Positions 26,993-35,857 of a stretch of 64,000 nt of DNA are shown one piece after another. The notes beneath the pieces are model-generated. The model had not been told where the DNA came from. It made no database searches and worked only from the letters and a program-made list of their open reading frames with translations. Position 1 is the stretch's first letter. Every line of letters starts with the position of its first letter. The stretch lies in the NCBI GenBank assembly GCA_038138145.1, contig JAYQDD010000004.1, positions 124,001-188,000 on the forward strand. The letters run 5' to 3'. Both the position numbers and the translations under genes were made by a program. This stretch comes from UBA3537 sp038138145 (GTDB lineage: Bacteria; Bacteroidota; Bacteroidia; Flavobacteriales; Flavobacteriaceae).

Positions 26993-27901
26993 TGAAGCAA
27001 CCCATTCAACAGGGCTTTTTAACACTTCAATTAATTTTTCTTCTTCGCTTCCTTCTTCAGGGTGATGATCATACACCCACTGCACATGTGCGGGAAGACT
27101 CATCAAAATACTTTCAATTCTACCGTTTGTTTTTAGTCCAAACAAAGTGCCTTTGTCATGCACCAAATTAAATTCTACATAACGCCCTCGTCTGATTTCT
27201 TGCCAATCGCGTTGGGCCTCAGTATAGGGTAAATTTTTTCTTTTTTCAACAATAGGCGTGTAAGCTTCCAAGAAACTGTCGCCAACTTCAGTGACAAAAG
27301 CGTACCATTGTTCCATATCCATGCTGTCATTGGCTTTACAATAATCAAAAAATAAACCACCAATACCTCGACCTTCATTTCTGTGGCTGTTGTAGAAATA
27401 TTCGTCACAACGTTTTTTGTAGTCTTTATAAAAACTTTTGTCGTGCTTATCACAAGCGGATTTACATACGCTATGAAAATGCTTGGCGTCTTCTTCAAAC
27501 AAATAATATGGAGTTAAATCTTGACCACCGCCAAACCACTGATCTACAATAGTTCCGTCTTTATCATACATTTCAAAATAGCGCCAATTGGCATGTACTG
27601 TGGGCACCATAGGGCTTTTGGGGTGAATGACTAAACTCAAACCACAAGCAAAAAAATCAACATCCCCAACATTAAAATAGCTTTGCATGGCTGGGGGAAG
27701 TGGGCCATGGACTTTAGAAATATTGACCCCACCTTTTTCAAAAACAGTTCCGTTTTGAATCACTCGTGTGCGGCCTCCGCCGCCTTCTTTTCGTTGCCAA
27801 AGGTCTTCTTTAAATTTTGCTTTACCATCAATCTCTTCGAGCTTAGACGTGATTTGCTCTTGCAAATGTTCAATGTAATTATAAAATTGATTTTTCATCA
27901 T
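26987..27901 (-). CDS. hemF: Oxygen-dependent coproporphyrinogen III oxidase
   Basis: Oxidatively decarboxylates coproporphyrinogen III to protoporphyrinogen IX using O2 (304 residues, full length). The conserved KxxGGGGRTRV region, a central WFGGGQDLTPYY block and the RRGRYVEFNLVHDKGT motif are all visible. Use of HemF means this step needs oxygen; no hemN is in the window. It starts 16 bp after hemE. Its stop lies in the repeat cluster. Confidence 0.97.
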   Translation of the reverse strand: MMKNQFYNYIEHLQEQITSKLEEIDGKAKFKEDLWQRKEGGGGRTRVIQNGTVFEKGGVNISKVHGPLPPAMQSYFNVGDVDFFACGLSLVIHPKSPMVPTVHANWRYFEMYDKDGTIVDQWFGGGQDLTPYYLFEEDAKHFHSVCKSACDKHDKSFYKDYKKRCDEYFYNSHRNEGRGIGGLFFDYCKANDSMDMEQWYAFVTEVGDSFLEAYTPIVEKRKNLPYTEAQRDWQEIRRGRYVEFNLVHDKGTLFGLKTNGRIESILMSLPAHVQWVYDHHPEEGSEEEKLIEVLKSPVEWVASA

Positions 27902-27917
27902 AGGTAGATTTTTGGGT

Positions 27918-28943
27918 TTATGAATTATAGGATTTTACAGCATCAATAAATGCTTTGGCATGATCCACAGGAATATTGGGTAATATGCCGTGACCAAGAT
28001 TTACGATGTATTTATCTTTACCAAAAGCATCAATCATTTGATGCACCATTGTTTTGATTTCATTTGGTGGAGAAAGGAGCCGCGAAGGGTCAAAATTCCC
28101 TTGAAGCGTGATGTTTCCGCCCGTCAAATATCTTGCATTTCTAGCTGAACATGTCCAATCTACGCCTAAAGCAGAGGCGTTTGATTTTGCCATTTCCCCC
28201 AACGCAAACCAACACCCTTTTCCAAAGGCAATCACAGGGGCATCGTCTTTTAGGGCTTCAATAATTTGGTTGATGTATGGCCAAGAAAATTCTTGATAAT
28301 CTGTGGGGGAAAGCATACCACCCCAAGAGTCAAAAACTTGAACTGCATTGACACCTGCCTTTACTTTTTCTTTTAGATAAGCAATGGTTGTATATGTAAT
28401 TTTTTGCAATAGCTGATGGGCAGCAACAGGGTTTGAAAAACAAAATGCTTTTGCTTTGTCAAAATTTTTACTCCCTTGACCTTGCACACAATAACACAGA
28501 ATGGTCCATGGTGAACCTGCAAAACCAATTAGTGGAATTTCATCATTGAGCAATTCTTTGGTGGCCTTTATGGCTTTGTACACATAATCCAATTCGATTT
28601 TTACGTCTGGCACAACCACCTTGTCCACATCGTTTTGTGTTCGAATAGGATTTGGGAGGTATGGGCCAAAATTTGGCTTCATTTGAACCTCAATATTCAT
28701 AGCTTGTGGAATGACGAGGATGTCACAAAACAAAATCGCTGCATCCATTCCAAAACGGCGGATAGGCTGTACGGAAATTTCACTGGCGAGTTCTGGAGTT
28801 CGGCATCGTGTAAAAAAATCATATTTTTCTCGAATGGCCATAAACTCAGGCAAGTAGCGTCCGGCTTGACGCATCATCCAAACAGGAGGGCGTTGTACGG
28901 ATTCACCTTTTAATGCACGTAAAAATAAATCGTTTTTAATCAT
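27918..28943 (-). CDS. hemE: Uroporphyrinogen decarboxylase
   Basis: Removes the four acetate carboxyls of uroporphyrinogen III to give coproporphyrinogen III (341 residues). The N-terminal signature RPPVWMMRQAGRYLPEF and the second signature GFAGSPWTI are exact. Its ATG overlaps the stop of the upstream hemC-hemD fusion (ATGA), so the two are translationally coupled. Confidence 0.97.
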   Translation of the reverse strand: MIKNDLFLRALKGESVQRPPVWMMRQAGRYLPEFMAIREKYDFFTRCRTPELASEISVQPIRRFGMDAAILFCDILVIPQAMNIEVQMKPNFGPYLPNPIRTQNDVDKVVVPDVKIELDYVYKAIKATKELLNDEIPLIGFAGSPWTILCYCVQGQGSKNFDKAKAFCFSNPVAAHQLLQKITYTTIAYLKEKVKAGVNAVQVFDSWGGMLSPTDYQEFSWPYINQIIEALKDDAPVIAFGKGCWFALGEMAKSNASALGVDWTCSARNARYLTGGNITLQGNFDPSRLLSPPNEIKTMVHQMIDAFGKDKYIVNLGHGILPNIPVDHAKAFIDAVKSYNS

Positions 28944-30535
28944 TGTTTTTTGTTTTTAGCAATGTAGTGTTCATTGACCATTTCGATGACGCTCTCTATG
29001 GTTGGTATTTTCGCAATGCGTACATCTTCAAAGTGTTTTGCGGCTTCTTTGGCTGTGGTTTCGCCAATGCAAAAGGCCACATAATTGGGGGTGTTGTTTT
29101 TTAAAAAACTCTGCACAGTCGACGGGCTATAGAACATCACGCCTTCAACCGACTCGGGGAGTTTTGGCGCTTCGAGTTTTGTGCTGTAAGCCGCTATTTC
29201 ATGTACTGTGATGTTGTTTTTTGTCAGAATTGACGGTAAATCATCCATTCTAATAGCACTACAGAAATAGGAAACTTCTGTTCCGTCCAGAAACTCAACT
29301 AAATGTTCTGCAAGTAGTTTTGCATTTTTAGCGCTATGCTTAACAGGACCAATTTTTTGTTCAATCAATTTTTTAGTACGACGCCCCACACAATAGATGG
29401 TTTTAAAATTTAAGTCTTCAGCGGCACAATTATTTAAAAGCGCTTCAACGCCATTTTTACTTGTGATGATGACGTTTTCATGCGGTGCTTTGAGTATAGA
29501 AGTTTTAATTCTGTTGGGTGTAGTTTTTATAAAATCTGAACTTTCAACCTTAATGGCATCAGCAAACAAATCTTTTTGACCTGCGCTTAATGTTTTTGAA
29601 GAAAAGACATTGGTTTTTTGTGGTTTTAAGCTGTTTTTACTCACCAAGTTTTTACCACCTCGGTCAACAATAAATTCCACACATTCATCTACTAGCGATG
29701 TGTGTTTTCCCAATGGGGCACTGCGTTTTGCTTCTACTTTTTTTGTGCCGTCTTCACTCAAAACGATACCATGAAAATGAACTTCTTCATCTTTGATAAA
29801 AGCCAAAGCACCAATAGGTGCGCTACAACCGCCTTCTAATTTATTTAGGAAAGTACGCTCTATATGGGTGCAAATTTCAGTTTCTTTATGATTTAATGCG
29901 GAACAAATTTCCAAAGTTTCTTGCTCTGATTCTAAACAGGCGATCATAATGGCACCTTGTGCTGGTGCGGGCACCATCCATTCAAGATTTACAGCATTCT
30001 GTGGCGTGAGACCAATCCGTCCAAGACCAGCAGCAGCAAAAATGGCACCGTTCCAGTTTTTGTTGTTTTCAAGTTTTTGAAGCCTTGTGTTTACATTGCC
30101 TCTTAGGCCAACAATGGTGTGTGTTGGGTAGCGGTTGAGCCATTGCGCTTTTCGTCTCAAGCTGCCAGTAGCAACAACGGCCTCTTTTTGCGCTAAAAAC
30201 TCTTCATTATTTTTGAAGACGAGGGTGTCTCTTACATTTCCACGTTTCAGAACAGCCGCTTGAACAACCCCTTTTGGCAGTATTGTGGGCACATCTTTGA
30301 GGGAGTGCACGGCAATATCAATCTCCTCATTAAGCAGAGCAATATCGAGTGTTCGGGTGAAAACACCGGTGATACCAAGCTCGTATATAGGTTGATTTAA
30401 TACTAAATCTCCAGTTGATTTTACAGGGATAATCTCTGTTTTATGACCCAAGTGCTCAAGTTGTTCTTGAACAGTTTTTGCTTGCCAAAGCGCAAGTTGG
30501 CTATCACGAGTTCCAATGCGAATAGTTTTTGGCAT
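28940..30535 (-). CDS. hemC: Fused hydroxymethylbilane synthase / uroporphyrinogen-III synthase
   Basis: A 531-residue fusion. Residues 1-300 are porphobilinogen deaminase (HemC), with the dipyrromethane cofactor Cys237 in LEGGCSAPIGALA. Residues about 310-531 match uroporphyrinogen-III synthase (HemD), with the weakly conserved ITSKNGVEAL, CVGRRTKKLIEQ and MFYSPSTVQSFLKN blocks. One chain thus makes hydroxymethylbilane and closes it with D-ring inversion, so the unstable linear tetrapyrrole need not leave. HemC alone is about 310 residues. It sits 2 bp after hemA and overlaps hemE by 4 bp. Confidence 0.93.
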   Translation of the reverse strand: MPKTIRIGTRDSQLALWQAKTVQEQLEHLGHKTEIIPVKSTGDLVLNQPIYELGITGVFTRTLDIALLNEEIDIAVHSLKDVPTILPKGVVQAAVLKRGNVRDTLVFKNNEEFLAQKEAVVATGSLRRKAQWLNRYPTHTIVGLRGNVNTRLQKLENNKNWNGAIFAAAGLGRIGLTPQNAVNLEWMVPAPAQGAIMIACLESEQETLEICSALNHKETEICTHIERTFLNKLEGGCSAPIGALAFIKDEEVHFHGIVLSEDGTKKVEAKRSAPLGKHTSLVDECVEFIVDRGGKNLVSKNSLKPQKTNVFSSKTLSAGQKDLFADAIKVESSDFIKTTPNRIKTSILKAPHENVIITSKNGVEALLNNCAAEDLNFKTIYCVGRRTKKLIEQKIGPVKHSAKNAKLLAEHLVEFLDGTEVSYFCSAIRMDDLPSILTKNNITVHEIAAYSTKLEAPKLPESVEGVMFYSPSTVQSFLKNNTPNYVAFCIGETTAKEAAKHFEDVRIAKIPTIESVIEMVNEHYIAKNKKQ

Positions 30536-30537
30536 AG

Positions 30538-31797
30538 TTATGAGTCGAGTTGAAATATTTTTTGAATTAATTCTAAGCTTTTGTTGCTCGAATTGGCCTC
30601 TTCTTTAAGGTGGTGTGCAAAATGATTAGTGATTTTTTGGACAATCTGTGCACTGATCAAGTCTGCTTGTGTTTTGTTGAAATTGTCTAATTTTTTACGT
30701 TGCGTGTCAATTTCTGCTTCTGCAAACACATTGAGTTTTTCTTTCAATGCTTTGATGGTGGGAGCAAATTTTCGATAGTCTAACCACGCTAGAAAATCAT
30801 TTTTAATCTCATCAATTATGGCCTCAGCAACAGGGATAAATTCTTTTCTTTTATTTAAATTTTCGTCGGTAATGTCTGACAGCTCATCCAAATGTGTTAG
30901 GGTGATGTTTTTTAATTCTTTGACGTTTTCATCCACATTTTTCGGAATAGACAAATCCAAAATAAGAAGTGGTTTCTTGTTTTGAATGACTTGTTTGTCA
31001 ATGGTGGGGTGTTGTGCACCTGTAGCTACAATGAGGATATCCGTATTTTTTATTTCTTCGGGAAGTTGGGTATAATCTTTGACAAGAACTTTAAATTTTC
31101 CAGCAATTTTTTCGGCACGATCTCTTGTTCTATTGATCAAAGTAATGTGCTCATTTTTGGTATGTTTGATGAGGTTTTCGCAAGTATTTCGCCCTATTTT
31201 ACCTGTTCCAAAAAGAAGAATATTTTTGGAACTAACATCTTTTACAGATTTTAAAATATACTGTACTGAGGCAAAGGATACCGACGTCGCTCCAGTCGAT
31301 AGTTTTGTTTCTGTTTTGATGCGCTTACTGGCTTGAATCACAGAATTGATAAGCCGTTCAAGGTAGGCATCAAGAAGATTGTATTTTTTTGAAACTCTTG
31401 CACTCGATTTTAGTTGGCTAATGATTTCAAAGTCACCGAGAATTTGGCTGTCCAGTCCAGCACCTACGCGAAACATGTGTTCAATGGCAGCAGCATCTTT
31501 TAATGTGTAAGAGACTGGATTGAAAGTGTCAATAGTTCCAACAGTATTGTTGCACAAAAGCTCGACAAGTTGGGAGGGGTGGTGTACAAATCCATAAATT
31601 TCAGTTCTGTTACAGGTAGAGGTCGCCACAATGCTTTGGATTCCCAAATCTTTTGCTTGATTGAGTAAGCTCGCTTTCTTGGTTGGGCTTAGACTAAAGT
31701 CTCCACGCAATTTTGCATCTGCCTTTTTATGGCTTATGCCAATAACATAAAAAGAAGTTGTTTGTGTGCCGTTAAGCTGTTTCATTTGTTTGGGCAA
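30538..31797 (-). CDS. hemA: Glutamyl-tRNA reductase
   Basis: First committed enzyme of the C5 heme pathway: reduces glutamyl-tRNA to glutamate-1-semialdehyde with NADPH (419 residues). The catalytic Cys62 is in ATSTCNRTEIYGF, and the NADPH fold is FGTGKIGRNT. The start could also be Met5 at 31785. It leads the leftward heme run and is divergent from an AraC-type regulator. Its promoter region shows a TATTTTTG element. Confidence 0.96.
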   Translation of the reverse strand: MPKQMKQLNGTQTTSFYVIGISHKKADAKLRGDFSLSPTKKASLLNQAKDLGIQSIVATSTCNRTEIYGFVHHPSQLVELLCNNTVGTIDTFNPVSYTLKDAAAIEHMFRVGAGLDSQILGDFEIISQLKSSARVSKKYNLLDAYLERLINSVIQASKRIKTETKLSTGATSVSFASVQYILKSVKDVSSKNILLFGTGKIGRNTCENLIKHTKNEHITLINRTRDRAEKIAGKFKVLVKDYTQLPEEIKNTDILIVATGAQHPTIDKQVIQNKKPLLILDLSIPKNVDENVKELKNITLTHLDELSDITDENLNKRKEFIPVAEAIIDEIKNDFLAWLDYRKFAPTIKALKEKLNVFAEAEIDTQRKKLDNFNKTQADLISAQIVQKITNHFAHHLKEEANSSNKSLELIQKIFQLDS

Positions 31798-31813
31798 TGA
31801 TTGCGTTTGTGCG

Positions 31814-31821
31814 CAAAAATA
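31814..31821 (-). promoter_or_regulatory. Candidate -7 element of the hemA operon
   Basis: TATTTTTG on the minus strand lies 16 bp before the hemA ATG and matches TAnnTTTG. A TTTTG upstream is only 14 bp away, closer than the usual 19, so the promoter may need an activator. Confidence 0.45.
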
Positions 31822-31895
31822 GTATCTATGGTAAACAAAAAATAACGCTACAGGAACTTTATTTGTCGTTTAGGGTTTAGTTTGTAATATTTCCT

Positions 31896-31903
31896 TATTT
31901 TTG
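31896..31903 (+). promoter_or_regulatory. Candidate -7 element of the AraC-hemH-MATE-hemJ operon
   Basis: TATTTTTG on the plus strand is 56 bp before the ATG at 31960 and about 74 bp from the divergent hemA element. No TTTG is present at the -33 position. Confidence 0.4.
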
Positions 31904-31959
31904 CAATTTAATTTAAAATAACAGGTTTAAATTGACACATAATACAAATTTTATTTATA

Positions 31960-32880
31960 ATGAATCTAAATAAAGAACATTCCTCTTCGTTAAACGCTCC
32001 TTCAAAAAGTATCGCTACAGGTACTTTTTTGGAAACTTCTATTGAATCTGGATTTATAGTCCTGACCTTTCAAAACGAAACAGACGAATTGAAGGTCTTG
32101 GAAAAAGCCATAGATAACTCCTTTATTCAGTTTCATTTTTGCCTTAAAGGATCGACTCAATTTTGTTTCAATAACAATACCTATGCACTAGACATATCAG
32201 AAGAAAACTCGTTGTTGTTGTATAATCCACAGCGCGATTTACCTATCCATATGATTGCACAACCAAATACATGGGTTGTATCTGTTTTAATTTCTATCAA
32301 AAAATTTCACGGATTGTTTTCTCATGAAGCGAATTACATTACTTTTTTGAAGGACGATAACAAGCTTAAAAAATATTACAAGGATGGATATATTTCGCCA
32401 TCGATGGCTATTGTTTTGAATCAAATAATGAATTATAATTTGAATTCCAATCTTCGTGAGTTGTACTGCAAAGCAAAAGTGTATGAATTGTTGAGTTTGT
32501 ATTTCAATCGTGGTGAAGATGCTAACGTAGAACAATGCCCTTTTTTGGTAGACGAGTCCAACGTTTTAAAAATAAAAAAAGCCAAAGACATTGTTATTCA
32601 GCGCATGTCTGAACCACCTACGCTTGTAGAATTGTCCAATGAAATAGAGCTCAGCTTGAAAAAACTCAAAGAAGGATTTAAACAAATTTATGGCACTACG
32701 GTCTATGGTTTTTTATTTGATTACAAAATGGAATTTGCTCGAAAATTATTAGAATCAGGGGCACACAACGTTAATGAAGTTGGTCTAAAAGTAGGCTACA
32801 GCACAGCCAGTCATTTTATATCCGCCTTTAAAAAACAATATGGGACTACCCCAAAAAAATACATTCAATCCATAAATTAA
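31960..32880 (+). CDS. AraC-family transcriptional regulator
   Basis: A 306-residue regulator. The N-terminal 200 residues form a beta-rich sensory domain of AraC type. The C-terminal about 95 residues hold two helix-turn-helix units, with LVELSNEIELSLKKLKEGFKQIYG and VNEVGLKVGYSTASHFISAFKKQYGTTPKKY, the classic AraC signature. It is divergent from hemA by 162 bp and 13 bp ahead of hemH. Placed between the two halves of the heme cluster, it is the obvious candidate to control them; the ligand is unknown. Confidence 0.9.
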   Translation: MNLNKEHSSSLNAPSKSIATGTFLETSIESGFIVLTFQNETDELKVLEKAIDNSFIQFHFCLKGSTQFCFNNNTYALDISEENSLLLYNPQRDLPIHMIAQPNTWVVSVLISIKKFHGLFSHEANYITFLKDDNKLKKYYKDGYISPSMAIVLNQIMNYNLNSNLRELYCKAKVYELLSLYFNRGEDANVEQCPFLVDESNVLKIKKAKDIVIQRMSEPPTLVELSNEIELSLKKLKEGFKQIYGTTVYGFLFDYKMEFARKLLESGAHNVNEVGLKVGYSTASHFISAFKKQYGTTPKKYIQSIN

Positions 32881-32893
32881 TCAATACTAAACA

Positions 32894-33925
32894 ATGAAAG
32901 GGATTTTATTAGTCAATTTAGGCTCCCCCGATAGCCCAAACCCAAAAGATGTAAAAAACTATTTAGGAGAATTTCTTATGGACGAACGTGTGATCGACGT
33001 TCCTCGCTGGGCCAGAACATTGCTGGTCAAAGGCATTATTTTGAACACCAGACCCAAAGCCTCCGCAAAGGCCTACAAGAAGATTTGGTGGGAAGAAGGG
33101 TCTCCACTGATTGTTTTATCCGAACGCCTTAGAGAGAAGGTACAAGAGCAAGTTAAATTGCCAGTCGCTTTGGCCATGCGCTATGGGAGTATGTCTATCA
33201 AAAAGGGACTTCAAGAACTGGAAAACAAAGGGGTTACAGATGTTTTGATCATTCCACTCTATCCGCAATTTGCAATGGCCACAACAGAAACAATTTTAGT
33301 TCTGGCTAATGAATTACAAAAAGAATTTTTTCCAAAAATGACTTTGGAACATTTGCCCCCTTTTTACAACAACCCTGATTATATCAAAGTGCTTTCGGAG
33401 TCTATAAAGACTTATCTTAAAGGCAAAGACTACGAACATTTGTTGTTCTCATATCATGGAATTCCAGAACGTCACATCCGCAAAAGTGATGTTACAAAAA
33501 AGCATTGTAAAATAGACAAATCGTGTTGCAGTACACCGTCAGAAGCCCATGCTTATTGTTACAAACACCAGTGCGTTGAGGTAACGCGTTTGGTAGGGGA
33601 ATATTTACAATTGGCGCCAGACACATATTCTACCTCTTTTCAGTCGCGCCTTGGTTTTGATCCGTGGTTGCGCCCATACACAGACCGAACGATTGAGCGT
33701 TTGGGTAAAGAAGGCACCAAAAACATGGCGATTGTTACCCCGGCATTTGTAAGCGATTGTTTAGAAACTCTCGAGGAAATTGCGATGGAAGGTGAAGAAA
33801 TTTTTCATGAAGCTGGCGGAAAGAATTTTACCACAATTCCCTGTTTAAATGACGATCCAAAATGGGTTTCGTTGCTCGTAAAATGGATTCGTGAATGGGA
33901 ATCAAAAACAATAACTACAAGTTAG
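32894..33925 (+). CDS. hemH: Ferrochelatase
   Basis: Inserts Fe2+ into protoporphyrin IX, the last step of protoheme synthesis (343 residues). It begins MKGILLVNLGSPDSP; the active-site histidine is in SYHGIPERHI, and the C-terminal TPAFVSDCLETLEEI block is conserved. A Cys-rich insertion follows the active site (CKIDKSCCSTPSEAHAYC); its role is unknown. The MATE gene begins directly after its stop codon. Confidence 0.97.
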   Translation: MKGILLVNLGSPDSPNPKDVKNYLGEFLMDERVIDVPRWARTLLVKGIILNTRPKASAKAYKKIWWEEGSPLIVLSERLREKVQEQVKLPVALAMRYGSMSIKKGLQELENKGVTDVLIIPLYPQFAMATTETILVLANELQKEFFPKMTLEHLPPFYNNPDYIKVLSESIKTYLKGKDYEHLLFSYHGIPERHIRKSDVTKKHCKIDKSCCSTPSEAHAYCYKHQCVEVTRLVGEYLQLAPDTYSTSFQSRLGFDPWLRPYTDRTIERLGKEGTKNMAIVTPAFVSDCLETLEEIAMEGEEIFHEAGGKNFTTIPCLNDDPKWVSLLVKWIREWESKTITTS

Positions 33926-35272
33926 ATGACCAAACCAATAGTTTCAGATTTTGGAACAGAACCCATAGGTAAATTACTTGTACGCCAAGCGGTTCCAGCG
34001 TCTATCGGGATCTTAGTCATGTCGCTTAATATTCTTATTGACACTATTTTTGTGGGGCATTGGATTGGCGCTCAAGCTATTGCTGCGATTAATGTCGTTT
34101 TGCCTGTTTCTTTTTTCATTGCCGCATTAGGAATGTCTATTGGGATCGGGGGCTCCTCAATTATATCGCGAGCATTAGGCGCAAAATCAAAGCCGAAAGC
34201 GTTGACAACTTTTGGAAATCAAATTGCACTTACGCTCATTCTTACGCTTACTCTAATTGCCTTTGGGCTGTATTTTATTGACGAAATTATCCCCACATTT
34301 GGAGGGAAAGGGACCATTTTCGCCCCGGCTAAAATCTACTACAGAATAGTACTTTATGGAGTACCATTGTTGGCGCTTTCCATGATGGGGAACACCGTGA
34401 TTCGCGCAGAAGGGAAACCTAAGTTTGCCATGTATGCCATGATGATTCCATCGGTAACGAATTTGGTGCTCGATGTTGTTTTTATAAAATTTTTGGATTT
34501 AGGGATGATGGGTGCTGCTTGGGCGACCACAGGGTCTTATGCTTTTTGTTTTTTATTCATTCTTTGGTTTTTCTTTTCAAAAAATTCTGAGATGAAAATT
34601 GGATGGTCTCATTTTAGACTCCAAAAAGTAATCGTTTCTGAAATCAGCAGTTTAGGATTGGTGACTCTATCGCGTCAAGCAGTAGTGAGTGTGACCTATT
34701 TACTGATGAATAATATTCTCTTTGATTTTGGTGGTGAAACTTCAGTCACAGCTTATGCTATTGTATCAAGAATGCTCATGTTTGCTTTATTCCCCATATT
34801 TGGGATCACACAAGGATTTATTCCCATAGCGGGGTATAACTATGGGGCCAAAAATTATGAACGTGTGCGGCAAACCATCAATATTGCAATTCGATATTCA
34901 ATGGTTCTGGCAACTTTAGTTTTTTTGGCTTTGATTGGATTTCCTGATCTTATCACAAAGATGTTTACAACAGATAGTTTAGTCTTGCAAAAAACACCAA
35001 GTGCCATGCGTTGGGTATTTGCAGCAACGCCAATTGTTGCCATTCAGCTTATAGGTGCGGCCTACTTTCAAGCGGTTGGAAAAGCCACCCCAGCATTATT
35101 ACTTACGCTTTCGCGTCAAGCATTTTTCTTTATACCTTTAATTTTTATATTACCTTTATGGTATGGAGAACTCGGAGTTTGGATGGCATTTCCTGCATCC
35201 GATGTATTATCAACGCTCATGACAGCTTATTTTTTAAGGAATGAAATCAAACAAAATTTAATAGCATCCTAA
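33926..35272 (+). CDS. MATE family efflux transporter
   Basis: Inner-membrane antiporter of 448 residues with about 12 hydrophobic helices in two related halves (N-terminal VRQAVPASIGILVMSLNILIDTIFVG, second half repeating the pattern near VTLSRQAVVSVTYLLMN). Family members export cationic or planar compounds using Na+ or H+. Its start abuts the hemH stop with no gap, and its stop overlaps hemJ by 1 bp, so it is locked into the heme operon. That suggests a heme-linked substrate such as excess porphyrin; this is inference. Confidence 0.88.
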   Translation: MTKPIVSDFGTEPIGKLLVRQAVPASIGILVMSLNILIDTIFVGHWIGAQAIAAINVVLPVSFFIAALGMSIGIGGSSIISRALGAKSKPKALTTFGNQIALTLILTLTLIAFGLYFIDEIIPTFGGKGTIFAPAKIYYRIVLYGVPLLALSMMGNTVIRAEGKPKFAMYAMMIPSVTNLVLDVVFIKFLDLGMMGAAWATTGSYAFCFLFILWFFFSKNSEMKIGWSHFRLQKVIVSEISSLGLVTLSRQAVVSVTYLLMNNILFDFGGETSVTAYAIVSRMLMFALFPIFGITQGFIPIAGYNYGAKNYERVRQTINIAIRYSMVLATLVFLALIGFPDLITKMFTTDSLVLQKTPSAMRWVFAATPIVAIQLIGAAYFQAVGKATPALLLTLSRQAFFFIPLIFILPLWYGELGVWMAFPASDVLSTLMTAYFLRNEIKQNLIAS

Positions 35273-35808
35273 TGGAATATTACAACTACATTAAAGCACT
35301 GCATTTGATTTTTGTAATCACTTGGTTTGCAGGATTATTTTACATTCCACGCCTGTTTATTTATCATATAGAAGCCACTCAAAAAACCGCTTCAGAACAA
35401 AAAATTCTCTCTGAACAGTTGAAGCTTATGAGCAAAAGGTTATGGTATATTATCACTTGGCCATCGGCGATTTTGGCAACTTTTTTTGCACTTTGGCTTT
35501 TGCATTTGGCACCCTATTGGGTAGAACAACCATGGATGCATGCCAAAATTGCTTTTGTAGTATTACTTATTGCGTACCACCTCAAAACCCACATGATCTT
35601 TAAAGCATTCCAACGCGATGAAATTAAGTATTCTTCAAATTTTATGCGCATATGGAACGAAGGTGCAACATTGCTTTTATTTGCCATAGTTTTTTTGGTC
35701 ATTTTAAAAAACACATTGGACATGGTCTATGGACTTTTAGGACTTATTGGTCTTGCCGTAGTTTTGATGTTAGGGATTCGTCTTTACAAAAGGACACGCG
35801 CTAAGTAG
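35272..35808 (+). CDS. hemJ: Protoporphyrinogen oxidase HemJ
   Basis: A 178-residue integral membrane protein with four or five helices, of the HemJ/CopD-like group that oxidises protoporphyrinogen IX to protoporphyrin IX. The N-terminal KALHLIFVITWFAGLFYIPRLFIYH carries the conserved His11 and Arg residues needed for heme binding and activity. It supplies the substrate for HemH, which lies two genes upstream. No hemG or hemY occurs in the window, so HemJ is probably the only PPO of this cluster. Confidence 0.9.
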   Translation: MEYYNYIKALHLIFVITWFAGLFYIPRLFIYHIEATQKTASEQKILSEQLKLMSKRLWYIITWPSAILATFFALWLLHLAPYWVEQPWMHAKIAFVVLLIAYHLKTHMIFKAFQRDEIKYSSNFMRIWNEGATLLLFAIVFLVILKNTLDMVYGLLGLIGLAVVLMLGIRLYKRTRAK

Positions 35809-35857
35809 CTATAGGAATCCTTCATTTTTCATATATTTATAAAAAAAGTTATTTCGT

